From positions 5,145,001-5,209,000 of the forward strand of contig NZ_LT629689.1 of NCBI RefSeq assembly GCF_900102035.1: DNA of 64,000 bases. Reading direction: 5' to 3'. Source of the stretch: Pseudomonas extremaustralis (GTDB taxonomy: Bacteria > Pseudomonadota > Gammaproteobacteria > Pseudomonadales > Pseudomonadaceae). Shown here piece by piece: positions 1-7,669 of the stretch (the stretch's first letter is position 1; each line of letters begins with the position of its first letter). Under the pieces are notes generated by a model that was not told the origin of the DNA, did no database searches, and was given only the letters and a program-made list of their open reading frames with translations. The position numbers and the translations under genes are program-made.

Positions 1-351
1 AAACCAGCCGCCAAGCCAGCTGCCAAAACTGCTGCTGCGAAACCAGCCGCCAAGCCAGCTGCCAAAGCTGCTGCTGCGAAACCAGCCGCCAAGCCAGCTG
101 CCAAAGCTGCTGCTGCGAAACCAGCCGCCAAGCCAGTTGCCAAAGCTGCTGCTGCGAAACCAGCCGCCAAGCCAGCCGCCAAAACTGCTGCTGCGAAACC
201 AGCTGCTAAGCCAGTCGCCAAAGCTGCTGCCGCGAAACCAGCCGCCAAGCCAGTTGCTAAAGCTGCTGCTGCGAAACCAGCGGCCAAGCCAGTTGCCAAA
301 GCTGCTGCTGCGAAACCAGCCGCCAAGCCAGTTGCTAAAGCTGCTGCTGCA
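1..351 (+). repeat. 39-bp tandem repeats in algP
   Basis: Nine consecutive in-frame 39-bp copies begin at 1, 40, 79, 118, 157, 196, 235, 274 and 313, followed by a partial copy from 352. Each encodes 13 residues of the form KPAAKPxAKxAAA. Copies differ mostly at silent third positions and at an alternating Ala/Val and Ala/Thr site. The window edge cuts the array, so its true length is unknown. In-frame arrays like this are expected to vary in copy number between strains. Confidence 0.95.
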
Positions 352-471
352 AAACCAGCGGCCAAGCCAGCCGCTCCAGCAGCACCTGCTGCTACTCCTG
401 CGCCCACCGCGCCGGCGAGCAGCGCTCCTGCGGCGGTAGTGCCAAGCACCACCCCAACCAGCGCTTCCTAA
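1..471 (+). CDS. algP: AlgP histone-like alginate regulator (C-terminal part)
   Basis: The reading frame is open from base 1 and ends at TAA 469-471; the start lies outside the window. The visible part is almost only Lys, Pro and Ala: 13-residue KPAAKPxAKxAAA repeats to about residue 117, then a Pro/Ala/Ser/Thr tail. This matches AlgP (AlgR3) of Pseudomonas, a basic H1-like DNA-binding protein linked to transcription of the alginate gene algD. In PAO1 algP lies next to an ABC-F ATPase gene, as here. The stop codon overlaps the stop of the convergent TIGR02444 gene by a few bases. The globular N-terminal part of AlgP cannot be seen. Other frames across the repeats give long but meaningless ORFs. 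Confidence 0.88.
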   Translation, partial: KPAAKPAAKTAAAKPAAKPAAKAAAAKPAAKPAAKAAAAKPAAKPVAKAAAAKPAAKPAAKTAAAKPAAKPVAKAAAAKPAAKPVAKAAAAKPAAKPVAKAAAAKPAAKPVAKAAAAKPAAKPAAPAAPAATPAPTAPASSAPAAVVPSTTPTSAS

Positions 472-935
472 GTGCCGGTGACCATGGCGCGCAGCCGCAG
501 CAGCGCGTCATGGTCAAGGTTGGTGGCATTCTCAGCCGCCAGCCCTTCCAGCCATCGCGGGTAACCCATCGTCTCTGTGATCGGCCATGTTTGTGCCAAC
601 GCTTCCAGTCGCATCAGTAGCGTTCTTTCGGCGTCCAGCTCCAGGGCTTTGACCCGCTCCCGCAACACCGCCAATTGCTCATCCTGCTGCGCCATGGCGC
701 GCCATTGCCCGCGCATCTGTCGCAACGGCTCGACCACCTGCGCCTGCCACGGCCGGGCGAGCTGTTGCAGTGCCTGCGCGCGCCCCGGCTCAAACGCAAC
801 ACCGCGCTGTTCCAGCCACGCGCCGCACAGTAACAGGCACACATCCGCGCCTTGCGCCTGCAAGCGCAGGCAAGCGGCTTCGACGCCGGGGCGGGCGTAA
901 GTCGAGAGGGCAAAGCTCCACAGGTCAGCGCACAT
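468..935 (-). CDS. TIGR02444 family protein
   Basis: A 155-residue cytoplasmic protein starting MCADLWSFALSTYARPGVE. The open frame continues to an upstream ATG at 959, but the start at 935 fits the family N-terminus (short acidic/aromatic start, then LYARPGVE-like) better. The protein is Leu/Ala/Gln-rich and mostly helical, with no signal peptide or membrane segment. The family is conserved in Pseudomonas and has no established function. It converges on algP with overlapping stop codons and is divergent from the ABC-F gene, with only about 50 bp between the two starts. The family assignment is by recognition. Confidence 0.75.
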   Translation of the reverse strand: MCADLWSFALSTYARPGVEAACLRLQAQGADVCLLLCGAWLEQRGVAFEPGRAQALQQLARPWQAQVVEPLRQMRGQWRAMAQQDEQLAVLRERVKALELDAERTLLMRLEALAQTWPITETMGYPRWLEGLAAENATNLDHDALLRLRAMVTGT

Positions 936-985
936 ATTCACACCCAAGCCAGCGGCCAACGAAGCTGGTAGACTCCGCCGCCATT

Positions 986-2896
986 ATGATCCGACTTCAA
1001 AGCCTAACATTACAGCGTGGCCCGCAACGTCTTCTCGAAGACGCCGAGCTGACCCTGCACGCCGGTCACAAAGCCGGCCTGATCGGTGCCAACGGCGCCG
1101 GCAAATCCACATTGTTCGCCCTGTTGCTCGGTGAGCTGACCCCTGATTCCGGGGACTGCCTGCTGCCGGCCGACTGGCGCATCGCCCACATGCGCCAGGA
1201 GATCGATACCCTGGACCGCATCGCGATCGACTATGTGCTCGATGGCGACCTGCGTCTGCGCCAGGTGCAACACGACCTGGCCGAGGCCGAGAAAGCCCAG
1301 GACGGTGCCGCCCAGGCCCGCCTGCACGCTGAACTCGACAGCGCCGACGGCTACACCGCCGATGCCCGTGCGCGCAAGATGCTCGCCGGCCTGGGCTTTA
1401 CCAATGAACAGATGGACCGCCCGGTCGCTGACTTCTCCGGCGGCTGGCGCATGCGCCTGAACCTGGCCCAGGCGCTGATGTGTCCCTCGGACCTGCTGCT
1501 GCTCGACGAACCGACCAACCACTTGGACCTCGATGCGATCCTGTGGCTGGAAGACTTCCTCAAGAGCTACCAGGGCACCTTGCTGCTGATTTCCCACGAC
1601 CGGGATTTCCTCGACGCGGTGGTCGACAACATCGCCCATGTCGAACAGCAGAAAATCACCCTCTACCGTGGTGGCTACACCGCGTTCGAACGCGCCCGTG
1701 CCGAACGTCTGGCCCAGCAGCAACAGGCCTACGAGAAGCAGCAGGCGCAGCGTGCGCACATGGAAAGCTACATCGCCCGGTTCAAGGCCCAGGCCACCAA
1801 GGCCCGTCAGGCCCAGAGCCGGATCAAGGCGTTGGAGCGCATGGAGGAACTGTCGGCGGCCCACGTCGATTCGCCGTTCGATTTTGTGTTCCGCGAATCG
1901 GTGAAAATCTCCAGCCCCTTGCTCGATCTCTCGGATGCGCGCCTGGGTTACGGCGACAAAGTCATCCTGGAGAAGGTCAAGCTGCAGCTCACGCCGGGCG
2001 CACGCATCGGTTTGCTCGGGCCAAATGGCGCGGGTAAATCGACGCTGATCAAGAACCTGTCGGGCGAGTTGCAGCCGTTGGCCGGCCGCCTGACCCGAGG
2101 CGAGAACCTGGTGGTGGGCTACTTCGCCCAGCATCAGCTGGACTCCCTCGACGCCAAGGCCAGCCCGTTGTTGCACTTGCAGCGCCTGGCACCGACCGAA
2201 CGCGAACAGACCCTGCGCGACTTCCTCGGCGGTTTCGATTTCCGTGGCGCGCGCATCGATGAACCGGTGCTGAATTTCTCCGGTGGCGAAAAAGCCCGCC
2301 TGGCCCTGGCCTTGATCGCCTGGGACCGGCCGAACCTGCTGCTGCTCGACGAACCGACCAACCACCTGGACCTGGAAATGCGCCTGGCGCTGACCATGGC
2401 CTTGCAGGAATTCAGCGGCGCGGTACTGGTGGTGTCTCACGATCGCCACTTGCTCAAGAGCACCACCGACAACTTCCTGCTGGTGGCCGATGGCAAAGTC
2501 GAAGAGTTCGACGGCGACCTCGACGACTACGCGCGCTGGCTGACGGATTACCGCCTGCGCAACGCGCCGACCAGCAACACCCCGGTCAACCCGGACAAAA
2601 CCGACAAGAAGGCCCAACGCCAGGCCGCCGCCGCGCTGCGCCAACAACTGGCGCCGCACAAGCGCGAAGCCGACAAGCTGGAAGCCGAACTGGGCAAGGT
2701 GCACGAGCGCTTGGCCAAGATCGAAGCCAGCCTGGGCGACAGCGCCGTGTACGAGGCGGCACGCAAGGACGAACTGCGCGACCTGCTGGCCGAACAGGCC
2801 AAGCTCAAGGTGCGTGAAGGGCAATTGGAGGAGAGCTGGATGGAAGCCCTCGAACTGCTCGAAAGCCTGCAAGCGGAGCTGGAGGCGCTGTCCTGA
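986..2896 (+). CDS. yheS: ABC-F family ATPase (YheS type)
   Basis: A 636-residue protein with two ABC ATPase domains in one chain and no membrane segments. Domain 1 has Walker A GANGAGKST near residue 36, signature FSGGWRMRL and Walker B LLLLDEPTNHLDL. Domain 2 has Walker A GPNGAGKST near residue 345, signature FSGGEKARL and the same DEPTNHLDL. A charged linker (about 235-300) matches the ABC-F interdomain arm, and a Lys/Glu-rich coiled coil closes the protein. Length and ends fit E. coli YheS (637 aa). ABC-F proteins act on the ribosome as translation factors. The frame is open upstream to 770, but MIRLQSLTLQRG at 986 is the natural family start. The stop overlaps the next start (TGATG), so translational coupling is likely. 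Confidence 0.92.
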   Translation: MIRLQSLTLQRGPQRLLEDAELTLHAGHKAGLIGANGAGKSTLFALLLGELTPDSGDCLLPADWRIAHMRQEIDTLDRIAIDYVLDGDLRLRQVQHDLAEAEKAQDGAAQARLHAELDSADGYTADARARKMLAGLGFTNEQMDRPVADFSGGWRMRLNLAQALMCPSDLLLLDEPTNHLDLDAILWLEDFLKSYQGTLLLISHDRDFLDAVVDNIAHVEQQKITLYRGGYTAFERARAERLAQQQQAYEKQQAQRAHMESYIARFKAQATKARQAQSRIKALERMEELSAAHVDSPFDFVFRESVKISSPLLDLSDARLGYGDKVILEKVKLQLTPGARIGLLGPNGAGKSTLIKNLSGELQPLAGRLTRGENLVVGYFAQHQLDSLDAKASPLLHLQRLAPTEREQTLRDFLGGFDFRGARIDEPVLNFSGGEKARLALALIAWDRPNLLLLDEPTNHLDLEMRLALTMALQEFSGAVLVVSHDRHLLKSTTDNFLLVADGKVEEFDGDLDDYARWLTDYRLRNAPTSNTPVNPDKTDKKAQRQAAAALRQQLAPHKREADKLEAELGKVHERLAKIEASLGDSAVYEAARKDELRDLLAEQAKLKVREGQLEESWMEALELLESLQAELEALS

Positions 2897-3462
2897 TGGA
2901 AGCGTTGCATCTGCCGCCACAATGGGTCGAACCCGTGTGGATCGGCGTGCAAATCCTGCTGATCCTGCTGGCCGGTTACCTTGCTCAGCGGTTTGTCGCC
3001 AAGGGCCTGACTCGCCTGGGGGAGCGTTACCCGTTGCCGCCGCAACTGCTGATGCCGCTGCGCGGGGGCTTGCGCTGGTTGATCATGGGCAGTGCGCTGA
3101 TCTTTGTGCTGGGCCGCCTGGGTGTGTCCGCCACGGTGTTGTGGACGGCACTGTCAGGGTTTGTCGCGGTGGCGGCGGTGGCGTTTTTCGCCATGTGGTC
3201 GGTGCTGTCCAACCTGTTGTGCGCGATCCTGATTTTCACGGTCGGCCCGTTTCGCCTCGGTGACATCGTTGAGTTGGTCGACACCGTCGACAAACCTGGG
3301 GTGAAGGGGCGCGTGGTGGCGATCAATCTGCTCTACACCACGTTGATCGAAGTGGAAGACGCAGGCACCGGCAGCGCCATGGTGCAGGTACCTAACAGCC
3401 TGTTCTTCCAGCGCTCGGTGCGACGTTGGCCGGGTACCCATGTGTTTCCGGGCGACCGCTAG
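2896..3462 (+). CDS. Small MscS-like mechanosensitive channel protein
   Basis: A 188-residue membrane protein. Hydrophobic segments lie near residues 15-35, 55-75 and 80-115. They are followed by a beta-rich MscS-type domain containing GPFRLGDIVELVD, GVKGRVVAINLLYTTL and VQVPNSLFFQRSV, the typical middle-domain pattern of MscS channels. It is shorter than E. coli MscS (286 aa) and lacks most of the C-terminal cage domain. It starts inside the stop of the ABC-F gene, so the two are cotranscribed. A role in osmotic protection is inferred from the family only. Confidence 0.85.
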   Translation: MEALHLPPQWVEPVWIGVQILLILLAGYLAQRFVAKGLTRLGERYPLPPQLLMPLRGGLRWLIMGSALIFVLGRLGVSATVLWTALSGFVAVAAVAFFAMWSVLSNLLCAILIFTVGPFRLGDIVELVDTVDKPGVKGRVVAINLLYTTLIEVEDAGTGSAMVQVPNSLFFQRSVRRWPGTHVFPGDR

Positions 3463-3550
3463 CGTTTACATCCTGTAAAAATCTATAGCCAGCGTTTGCT
3501 CGGCGGAGTTAGCTTAAGGCCCATCAGCAAACGCGCTCCTGAGGTATGTC

Positions 3551-4183
3551 ATGGCACTCGATACGTGGCTGGCCTTTTTCCTGGCCAGTTGGATCATTTC
3601 CCTTTCCCCCGGCGCCGGCGCCATCGCCTCGATGTCCAGCGGCCTGCAATACGGTTTCCTACGCGGTTACTGGAATGCCATCGGCCTGCAAATCGGCCTG
3701 GCGATGCAGATTGCCGTGGTGGCGGGCGGTCTGGGGGCGATTCTGGCGGCGTCGTCTACCGCGTTTTATGCGATCAAATGGTTCGGTGTGGCGTACCTGG
3801 TGTACCTGGCCATCAAGCAATGGCGGGCCTTGCCCATGGATATGACCGATGACGCGGCCGTGCGCCCGGTCGGCAAGCCGATGGCAATGGTGTTCCGTGG
3901 CTTTCTGGTCAACGCCAGCAACCCCAAGGCCCTGGTGTTCATGCTGGCGGTGTTGCCGCAGTTCGTGAACCCGCAGGCGCCGCTGCTGATCCAGTACCTG
4001 ATCCTCGGCGCGACCATGATCAGCGTCGACATGATCGTGATGGCGGGCTACACGGGGCTGGCGTCGAAAGTGTTGCGCCTGTTGCGCACGCCTAAACAGC
4101 AGAAGCGCATGAACCGCACCTTTGCCGGGTTGTTCGTGGGGGCTGCAGGTTTCCTGGCCAGCCTGCATCGCGCAACGGCCTGA
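3551..4183 (+). CDS. LysE/RhtB family amino-acid exporter
   Basis: A 210-residue inner-membrane protein with about six hydrophobic segments. The N-terminus carries the hallmark SLSPGAGAIASMSSG (family pattern PGP near residue 20). The internal NASNPKALVFMLAVLPQF motif is typical of LysE/RhtB transporters, which export amino acids or homoserine lactones. The substrate cannot be told from sequence. A good ribosome binding site (TGAGG) precedes the ATG. It is followed by a REP palindrome that may end transcription. Confidence 0.9.
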   Translation: MALDTWLAFFLASWIISLSPGAGAIASMSSGLQYGFLRGYWNAIGLQIGLAMQIAVVAGGLGAILAASSTAFYAIKWFGVAYLVYLAIKQWRALPMDMTDDAAVRPVGKPMAMVFRGFLVNASNPKALVFMLAVLPQFVNPQAPLLIQYLILGATMISVDMIVMAGYTGLASKVLRLLRTPKQQKRMNRTFAGLFVGAAGFLASLHRATA

Positions 4184-4202
4184 TTGACGAAACCGGATCA
4201 AT

Positions 4203-4228
4203 ATGTGGGAGGGAGCTTGCTCCCACAT
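4203..4228. repeat. Single REP palindrome
   Basis: Perfect 9-bp arms ATGTGGGAG / CTCCCACAT around GGAGCTTG, matching the GTGGGAG-GCTTGCTCCC REP type of P. fluorescens-group genomes. It lies between the converging lysE-like gene and the 4258-4998 gene, where it may also act as a transcription barrier. Confidence 0.85.
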
Positions 4229-4257
4229 TGGTTTTGGGTTGTCCGCAGGATTGCGGC

Positions 4258-4998
4258 TCAGCGCAGAATCTTCGGCGCTTCATCCAGTGGCAGGTGGTTG
4301 CGCAGCGGCGGTTGGCCGGGGTCTTGATACCCGCCGCCCAATTGTTCCGCCAACTGCCGCGCCACATCCTCACCCAGCGCCTTCGACACTTCCTTCACCA
4401 CCCGCGGCCGGTTCAGGCTCACGCGCACGTCGCGGCTGCTCACCAGTTTGGTGTCCTGGCCTTCACCCATGGCGGTGAACGCCGAGGTGATCTCGTAGGT
4501 GCGCGTATTAATCAGGCTGAAATCCGCCACCAGCGTCAGGCCCAGCACCGCCGAGTAGCTGTTGGTGTGGTCCAGGGCGTTGATGTCCTGGGTGAAGTCG
4601 ATGTCTGACAGCGTGCCGAACAGCACGTAGTCCGCGCCCTTGAAATGACCGGCCTTGATGCGCTTGATCACGTCATACACGTCACCCTTGGCATCGGCGG
4701 TGTAGGGCGTGCCCTGCACCAGCTGGAACTGACGGGACTTGAGGATCTCGCCTTTGATGTCGCCGCTGAATTTACGCAGCTCGGTCTGTTCGATGTAGCT
4801 GGTACGGCTCTCGTACTCGCTGTAGTTCGACGCGCCGCTGGCGTGGTAGGCGCTGGCCTGAAAGTTGTTGCTGGCCGAAACCTGGTGGATGTACTCCTCG
4901 ACCCGAGCCTCGTAGGCCAGGTCGGTCACCGCGATCTTCGGGGCGGCCGAGGCGCCGAAGGCGCACAGCAGGCCGATGATGCCGATCCATGCACGCAT
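4258..4998 (-). CDS. CsgG/LpoB-like periplasmic protein
   Basis: A 246-residue protein with a signal peptide (MRAWIGIIGLLCAFGASA-AP) but no lipobox cysteine, so it is probably a soluble periplasmic protein cut by signal peptidase I. The mature part begins KIAVTDLAYE, like the first strand of CsgG/LpoB/TolB-N-type folds. It continues with helices and GADYVLFGTLSDID and VADFSLINTRTYEI, which resemble the core strands of LpoB and CsgG. It is the last gene of a four-gene minus-strand operon, 3 nt after the LpoB-like gene. It may work with LpoB at the envelope, but its function is unknown. Confidence 0.7.
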   Translation of the reverse strand: MRAWIGIIGLLCAFGASAAPKIAVTDLAYEARVEEYIHQVSASNNFQASAYHASGASNYSEYESRTSYIEQTELRKFSGDIKGEILKSRQFQLVQGTPYTADAKGDVYDVIKRIKAGHFKGADYVLFGTLSDIDFTQDINALDHTNSYSAVLGLTLVADFSLINTRTYEITSAFTAMGEGQDTKLVSSRDVRVSLNRPRVVKEVSKALGEDVARQLAEQLGGGYQDPGQPPLRNHLPLDEAPKILR

Positions 4999-5001
4999 TG
5001 C

Positions 5002-5589
5002 TTAACGCTCCGTGGTTTTGCGGATTTCTTTTTCGTCCATCCATTCGGCCAGGCCGCTCTCGACGTCGATCAGCTGCAGGCTGAACTTGTAGAACACGTC
5101 CTTGTAGTCGGAACTGCGCTTGACGATGGAGCTGATGGAGCCTTCGAGGCGGTACTTGGCGGCGACCATGTTGCCGGTCTTGTTCACCGTGGACTTCTTG
5201 TACAGGCCGCTCTGGTTCTGCAGCTTGAGCTGGTCGACCTGGCTCTGCATGTCGGTGTTGTCGCTGGCGAAGCGCGCGGTGCCGGTCTTCATCAGTTGGG
5301 TCTTGATCGACGTGGTGATCTCGCGGGTGTCGATGTACTCGCTGGTCTTGTTCTTCACGTCATACACCTGCACCACCGGGCGGCCCTGGAGGATGCCGGA
5401 CTGGGCCAGGGAGCGGGTCATGCTTTCGGCGATCATCTGCAGGTCGGTGGAGCCGAACTCGTTGGTCACCAGTTCCACGGCCTTGGTGTCGCCGTAGCCG
5501 ATGTTTTTACCGCCCAGTACCGGGGAGGTGTTGGCGCAGCCACTGGCCAGGACGGCGACGACGGCGAGGATCGAAAAGCGTGCAAACAT
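5002..5589 (-). CDS. lpoB: LpoB-like lipoprotein (PBP activator family)
   Basis: A 195-residue lipoprotein. The start MFARFSILAVVAVLASGC at 5589 gives a signal peptide with lipobox ASGC; an upstream ATG (5628) would only add a non-hydrophobic extension. After a short linker the domain reads KAVELVTNEFGSTDLQMIAESMTRSL, then RPVVQVYDVKNKTSEYIDTREI and AAKYRLEGSISSI, the LpoB pattern. In E. coli LpoB is an outer-membrane lipoprotein that activates the peptidoglycan synthase PBP1B, and its gene lies beside ycfL, as here. Pseudomonas is known to use a different activator (LpoP) for PBP1B, so the role of this homologue is open. Confidence 0.82.
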   Translation of the reverse strand: MFARFSILAVVAVLASGCANTSPVLGGKNIGYGDTKAVELVTNEFGSTDLQMIAESMTRSLAQSGILQGRPVVQVYDVKNKTSEYIDTREITTSIKTQLMKTGTARFASDNTDMQSQVDQLKLQNQSGLYKKSTVNKTGNMVAAKYRLEGSISSIVKRSSDYKDVFYKFSLQLIDVESGLAEWMDEKEIRKTTER

Positions 5590-5624
5590 GGGGACATCTC
5601 TCAGCAGCAAAAGGGGTGGACGGC

Positions 5625-5996
5625 TCAAGGGGTTTTCACTTCAAGACGGAAGTCCGCCGCCTGGGGCAGATTGGCGATGGCCGGCAGGAAGGTCGCCTGG
5701 TTGGCGTACAGGTTCAGCACTTTCCAGGTCTCTTCGTCGCCCACCGGAAAGCCGTCGGCGCCCAGCCAGGCGAAGCGGTAATACATCATCCGGTTGCTGC
5801 TGGTGGTGTTGCTCAACTGCACCTTGGCGGTGAGAAAACCGTTCTCGCGCGCGACGCGAATGGCACCGACGGCGATGCCCTTGAACGAGCCCATCACCAC
5901 GATTTTGCTGGCGGCGCTGCCGGGCGCCGGCGGCGGCGGGGTGGCGCAACCGGCGAGCAGGACCAGCGCCAGGACGCCGAGGATGAAATGACGCAT
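5625..5996 (-). CDS. YcfL-like lipoprotein (DUF1425)
   Basis: A 123-residue lipoprotein with signal peptide and lipobox (MRHFILGVLALVLLAGC), then a Pro/Ala linker. The globular domain contains LTAKVQLSNTTSSNRMMYYRF and ends in a helical/strand region typical of YcfL/DUF1425. I chose MRHF at 5996; the frame is open further upstream but that part is not signal-peptide-like. E. coli ycfL lies immediately upstream of lpoB, and the same order is kept here (YcfL then LpoB in the direction of transcription). The family's function is not established. Confidence 0.82.
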   Translation of the reverse strand: MRHFILGVLALVLLAGCATPPPPAPGSAASKIVVMGSFKGIAVGAIRVARENGFLTAKVQLSNTTSSNRMMYYRFAWLGADGFPVGDEETWKVLNLYANQATFLPAIANLPQAADFRLEVKTP

Positions 5997-6012
5997 AGCG
6001 CGCTCCTTAAGG

Positions 6013-7404
6013 TTATTTGAGAGTGGCGATAGCCTGGGGTTGAGTGCTCGGCACGACATGGGCCGCAAGGCCGCCGGTGAACACTTGGTTGCCGACCACG
6101 CGCAGCGTGATCACTTGGTAGCGCTGATCGGCCTTGACCGTCACCAGCGTGCCGCCCAGGGCATTGGGCAGGCTGACCTGGTGTTCGCCGTGCTTGAGGC
6201 GCAGGCGGGTCACTTGGGTCATGTCCGGCAAGGTGCGCCAGGTGCGGGTGTCGGCGCCTTCGGCCACCGCCGAGGCGACACCCAGGACCAGGCCCGCCAT
6301 GGGGTTGGTCTTGTTCAGGTTGTTTTGCGCCACGCCACGGCTGACGGCCCGCACGGTGGTACGCAGGATGATGCCGGGCATGTCATCGCGCAGGGCTCGG
6401 CGGGACATGGCGGTGGTGCTGTTGAGTGGCGTGAGGTTCTGCTGCTGGCCGTCGACACCGATCTGGGCGAACGACGCGGTCGATGTGTCGGCCTTGATCA
6501 CCGGGAACGACAACGGGGTGATCACCAGGTTGCCATTGATCGGGATCGGCAGCGGCAGGCGAATCGAGTCGCGGGCCGGTGCCAGGCCGCTCTGGACCAC
6601 GATCAGGACATCCGTTTCATCGGCGCCGACCTTGGATTTGTCCAGGTTCAGCAGGGCCTGCTCCAGCAGCGGCGTGTTGGGACGCAACTCGGCAGCCTTG
6701 CGGTAGCCGGGGGCGGCCAGGTCTTTTTCGCCCAGGGCTTCGTAGACGAAGCCCGCCAGGTAATGGCTGAACGCACTCTGGTAGCTGTTTTTCAGTCCGA
6801 CCACTTCCGGCGCGTCCAGGGCTTCCACCGGGTAGCCGCGCAGGTCTTTCATCTGGGTGGTCACGCCTTCGCGCTTGGCTTCATCCTCGCGCTTGAGGTA
6901 TTCCTTGTCCCGCAGGTCGGCGATCACTGCTTCGCGTTCGTGGGTCTTCTTGATTTCGGTGCGTGCGCCGTCGAAGTCATTCAGGGCCAGCAGGTTCAGG
7001 GCCATCTGCGTGGTCAGCATGACTTTTTCGTAGTCATAACCTTCGTAGCGACGCACTTTGTCGTTGACCAGGAAACTGCCGAACTGGGCGAGGTACTTTT
7101 CGCTGTCGAACTTGACCGACTCTTCCCACTTGTAGACTTGCAGATCGGCGCTGCGCCAGGCGGCCTGGCTGCCGGTCAGATCGCCCTTGGCCCGCAGCAA
7201 CTCGCCTTTTTCAAAGAAATAGAGCAGGTCTTTGTCTTTGCCGGTGTTGTTCTTTTCCAGCTGCGTCAGGGCGCCGTCGACATTGCCGGTGGCCAGTTGC
7301 TGGTTGGTGGCTTGCAGCTCGGTATCGTAGCTGCGGAACATCGAACAGCCGGACAGCAAGGTGACTGCCGCAAGCGCGAGCGGAGGTAAGGCGCGAAATG
7401 CCAT
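6013..7404 (-). CDS. COG3014 family TPR lipoprotein
   Basis: A 463-residue lipoprotein (signal peptide with lipobox LLSGC near residue 20) and the first gene of the operon with YcfL-, LpoB- and CsgG-like proteins. The N-terminal half looks like TPR helices (QATNQQLATGNVDGALTQLEK; YLAGFVYEALGEKDLAAPGYRKAAELRPN). The C-terminal half is beta-rich and glycine-containing. A strong ribosome binding site (GGGAAGAAG on the minus strand) precedes the start. COG3014 genes occur beside ycfL/lpoB in other gammaproteobacteria, to my knowledge, but the biochemical role is unknown. Envelope assembly or peptidoglycan control is an inference from context. Confidence 0.82.
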   Translation of the reverse strand: MAFRALPPLALAAVTLLSGCSMFRSYDTELQATNQQLATGNVDGALTQLEKNNTGKDKDLLYFFEKGELLRAKGDLTGSQAAWRSADLQVYKWEESVKFDSEKYLAQFGSFLVNDKVRRYEGYDYEKVMLTTQMALNLLALNDFDGARTEIKKTHEREAVIADLRDKEYLKREDEAKREGVTTQMKDLRGYPVEALDAPEVVGLKNSYQSAFSHYLAGFVYEALGEKDLAAPGYRKAAELRPNTPLLEQALLNLDKSKVGADETDVLIVVQSGLAPARDSIRLPLPIPINGNLVITPLSFPVIKADTSTASFAQIGVDGQQQNLTPLNSTTAMSRRALRDDMPGIILRTTVRAVSRGVAQNNLNKTNPMAGLVLGVASAVAEGADTRTWRTLPDMTQVTRLRLKHGEHQVSLPNALGGTLVTVKADQRYQVITLRVVGNQVFTGGLAAHVVPSTQPQAIATLK

Positions 7405-7669
7405 GCAACTTCTTCCCTGAAAGTATTCAACTTATATGGCAATTCCTCATAAAAATGAGGATTGAAATTCCCTTTAGCGCTAACAGGGGCGCGCATTATA
7501 AGCGCCATTACTGGCGAAACAATGGCTTTGTGCTTTTACGCGAGCGACTAAATGCCACTATCGTCGCTGGACTGCGACGTCTTTACACAGGCGAGACCAC
7601 GAACACCTTGAGTCAAACCCTTTAAAGTTAAACAATGTGTTACTTCGTATTTCCCTTTGAGATTCATTC
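7405..7669. promoter_or_regulatory. Divergent promoter region, COG3014 operon / FTR1 gene
   Basis: 265 bp without a credible gene, more AT-rich than its surroundings. An inverted repeat TCCTCAT-AAAA-ATGAGGA lies about 45-60 bp upstream of the COG3014 gene. It only weakly resembles a Fur box. No clear -35/-10 pair was settled for either side. Confidence 0.5.

Noticed and set aside
1..351. Regular repeats that might look like a CRISPR array
   Set aside because: Repeats are contiguous, in frame, without spacers, and encode AlgP.
1010..2920. 636-codon minus-strand ORF opposite yheS
   Set aside because: Antisense shadow of a clear ABC-F gene; its Gln/Val/Gly-rich product has no domain pattern.
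7446..7464. Fur box before the FTR1 gene
   Set aside because: The CCTCAT/ATGAGG palindrome matches the Fur consensus poorly and lies nearer the COG3014 gene; kept only as an unassigned dyad.
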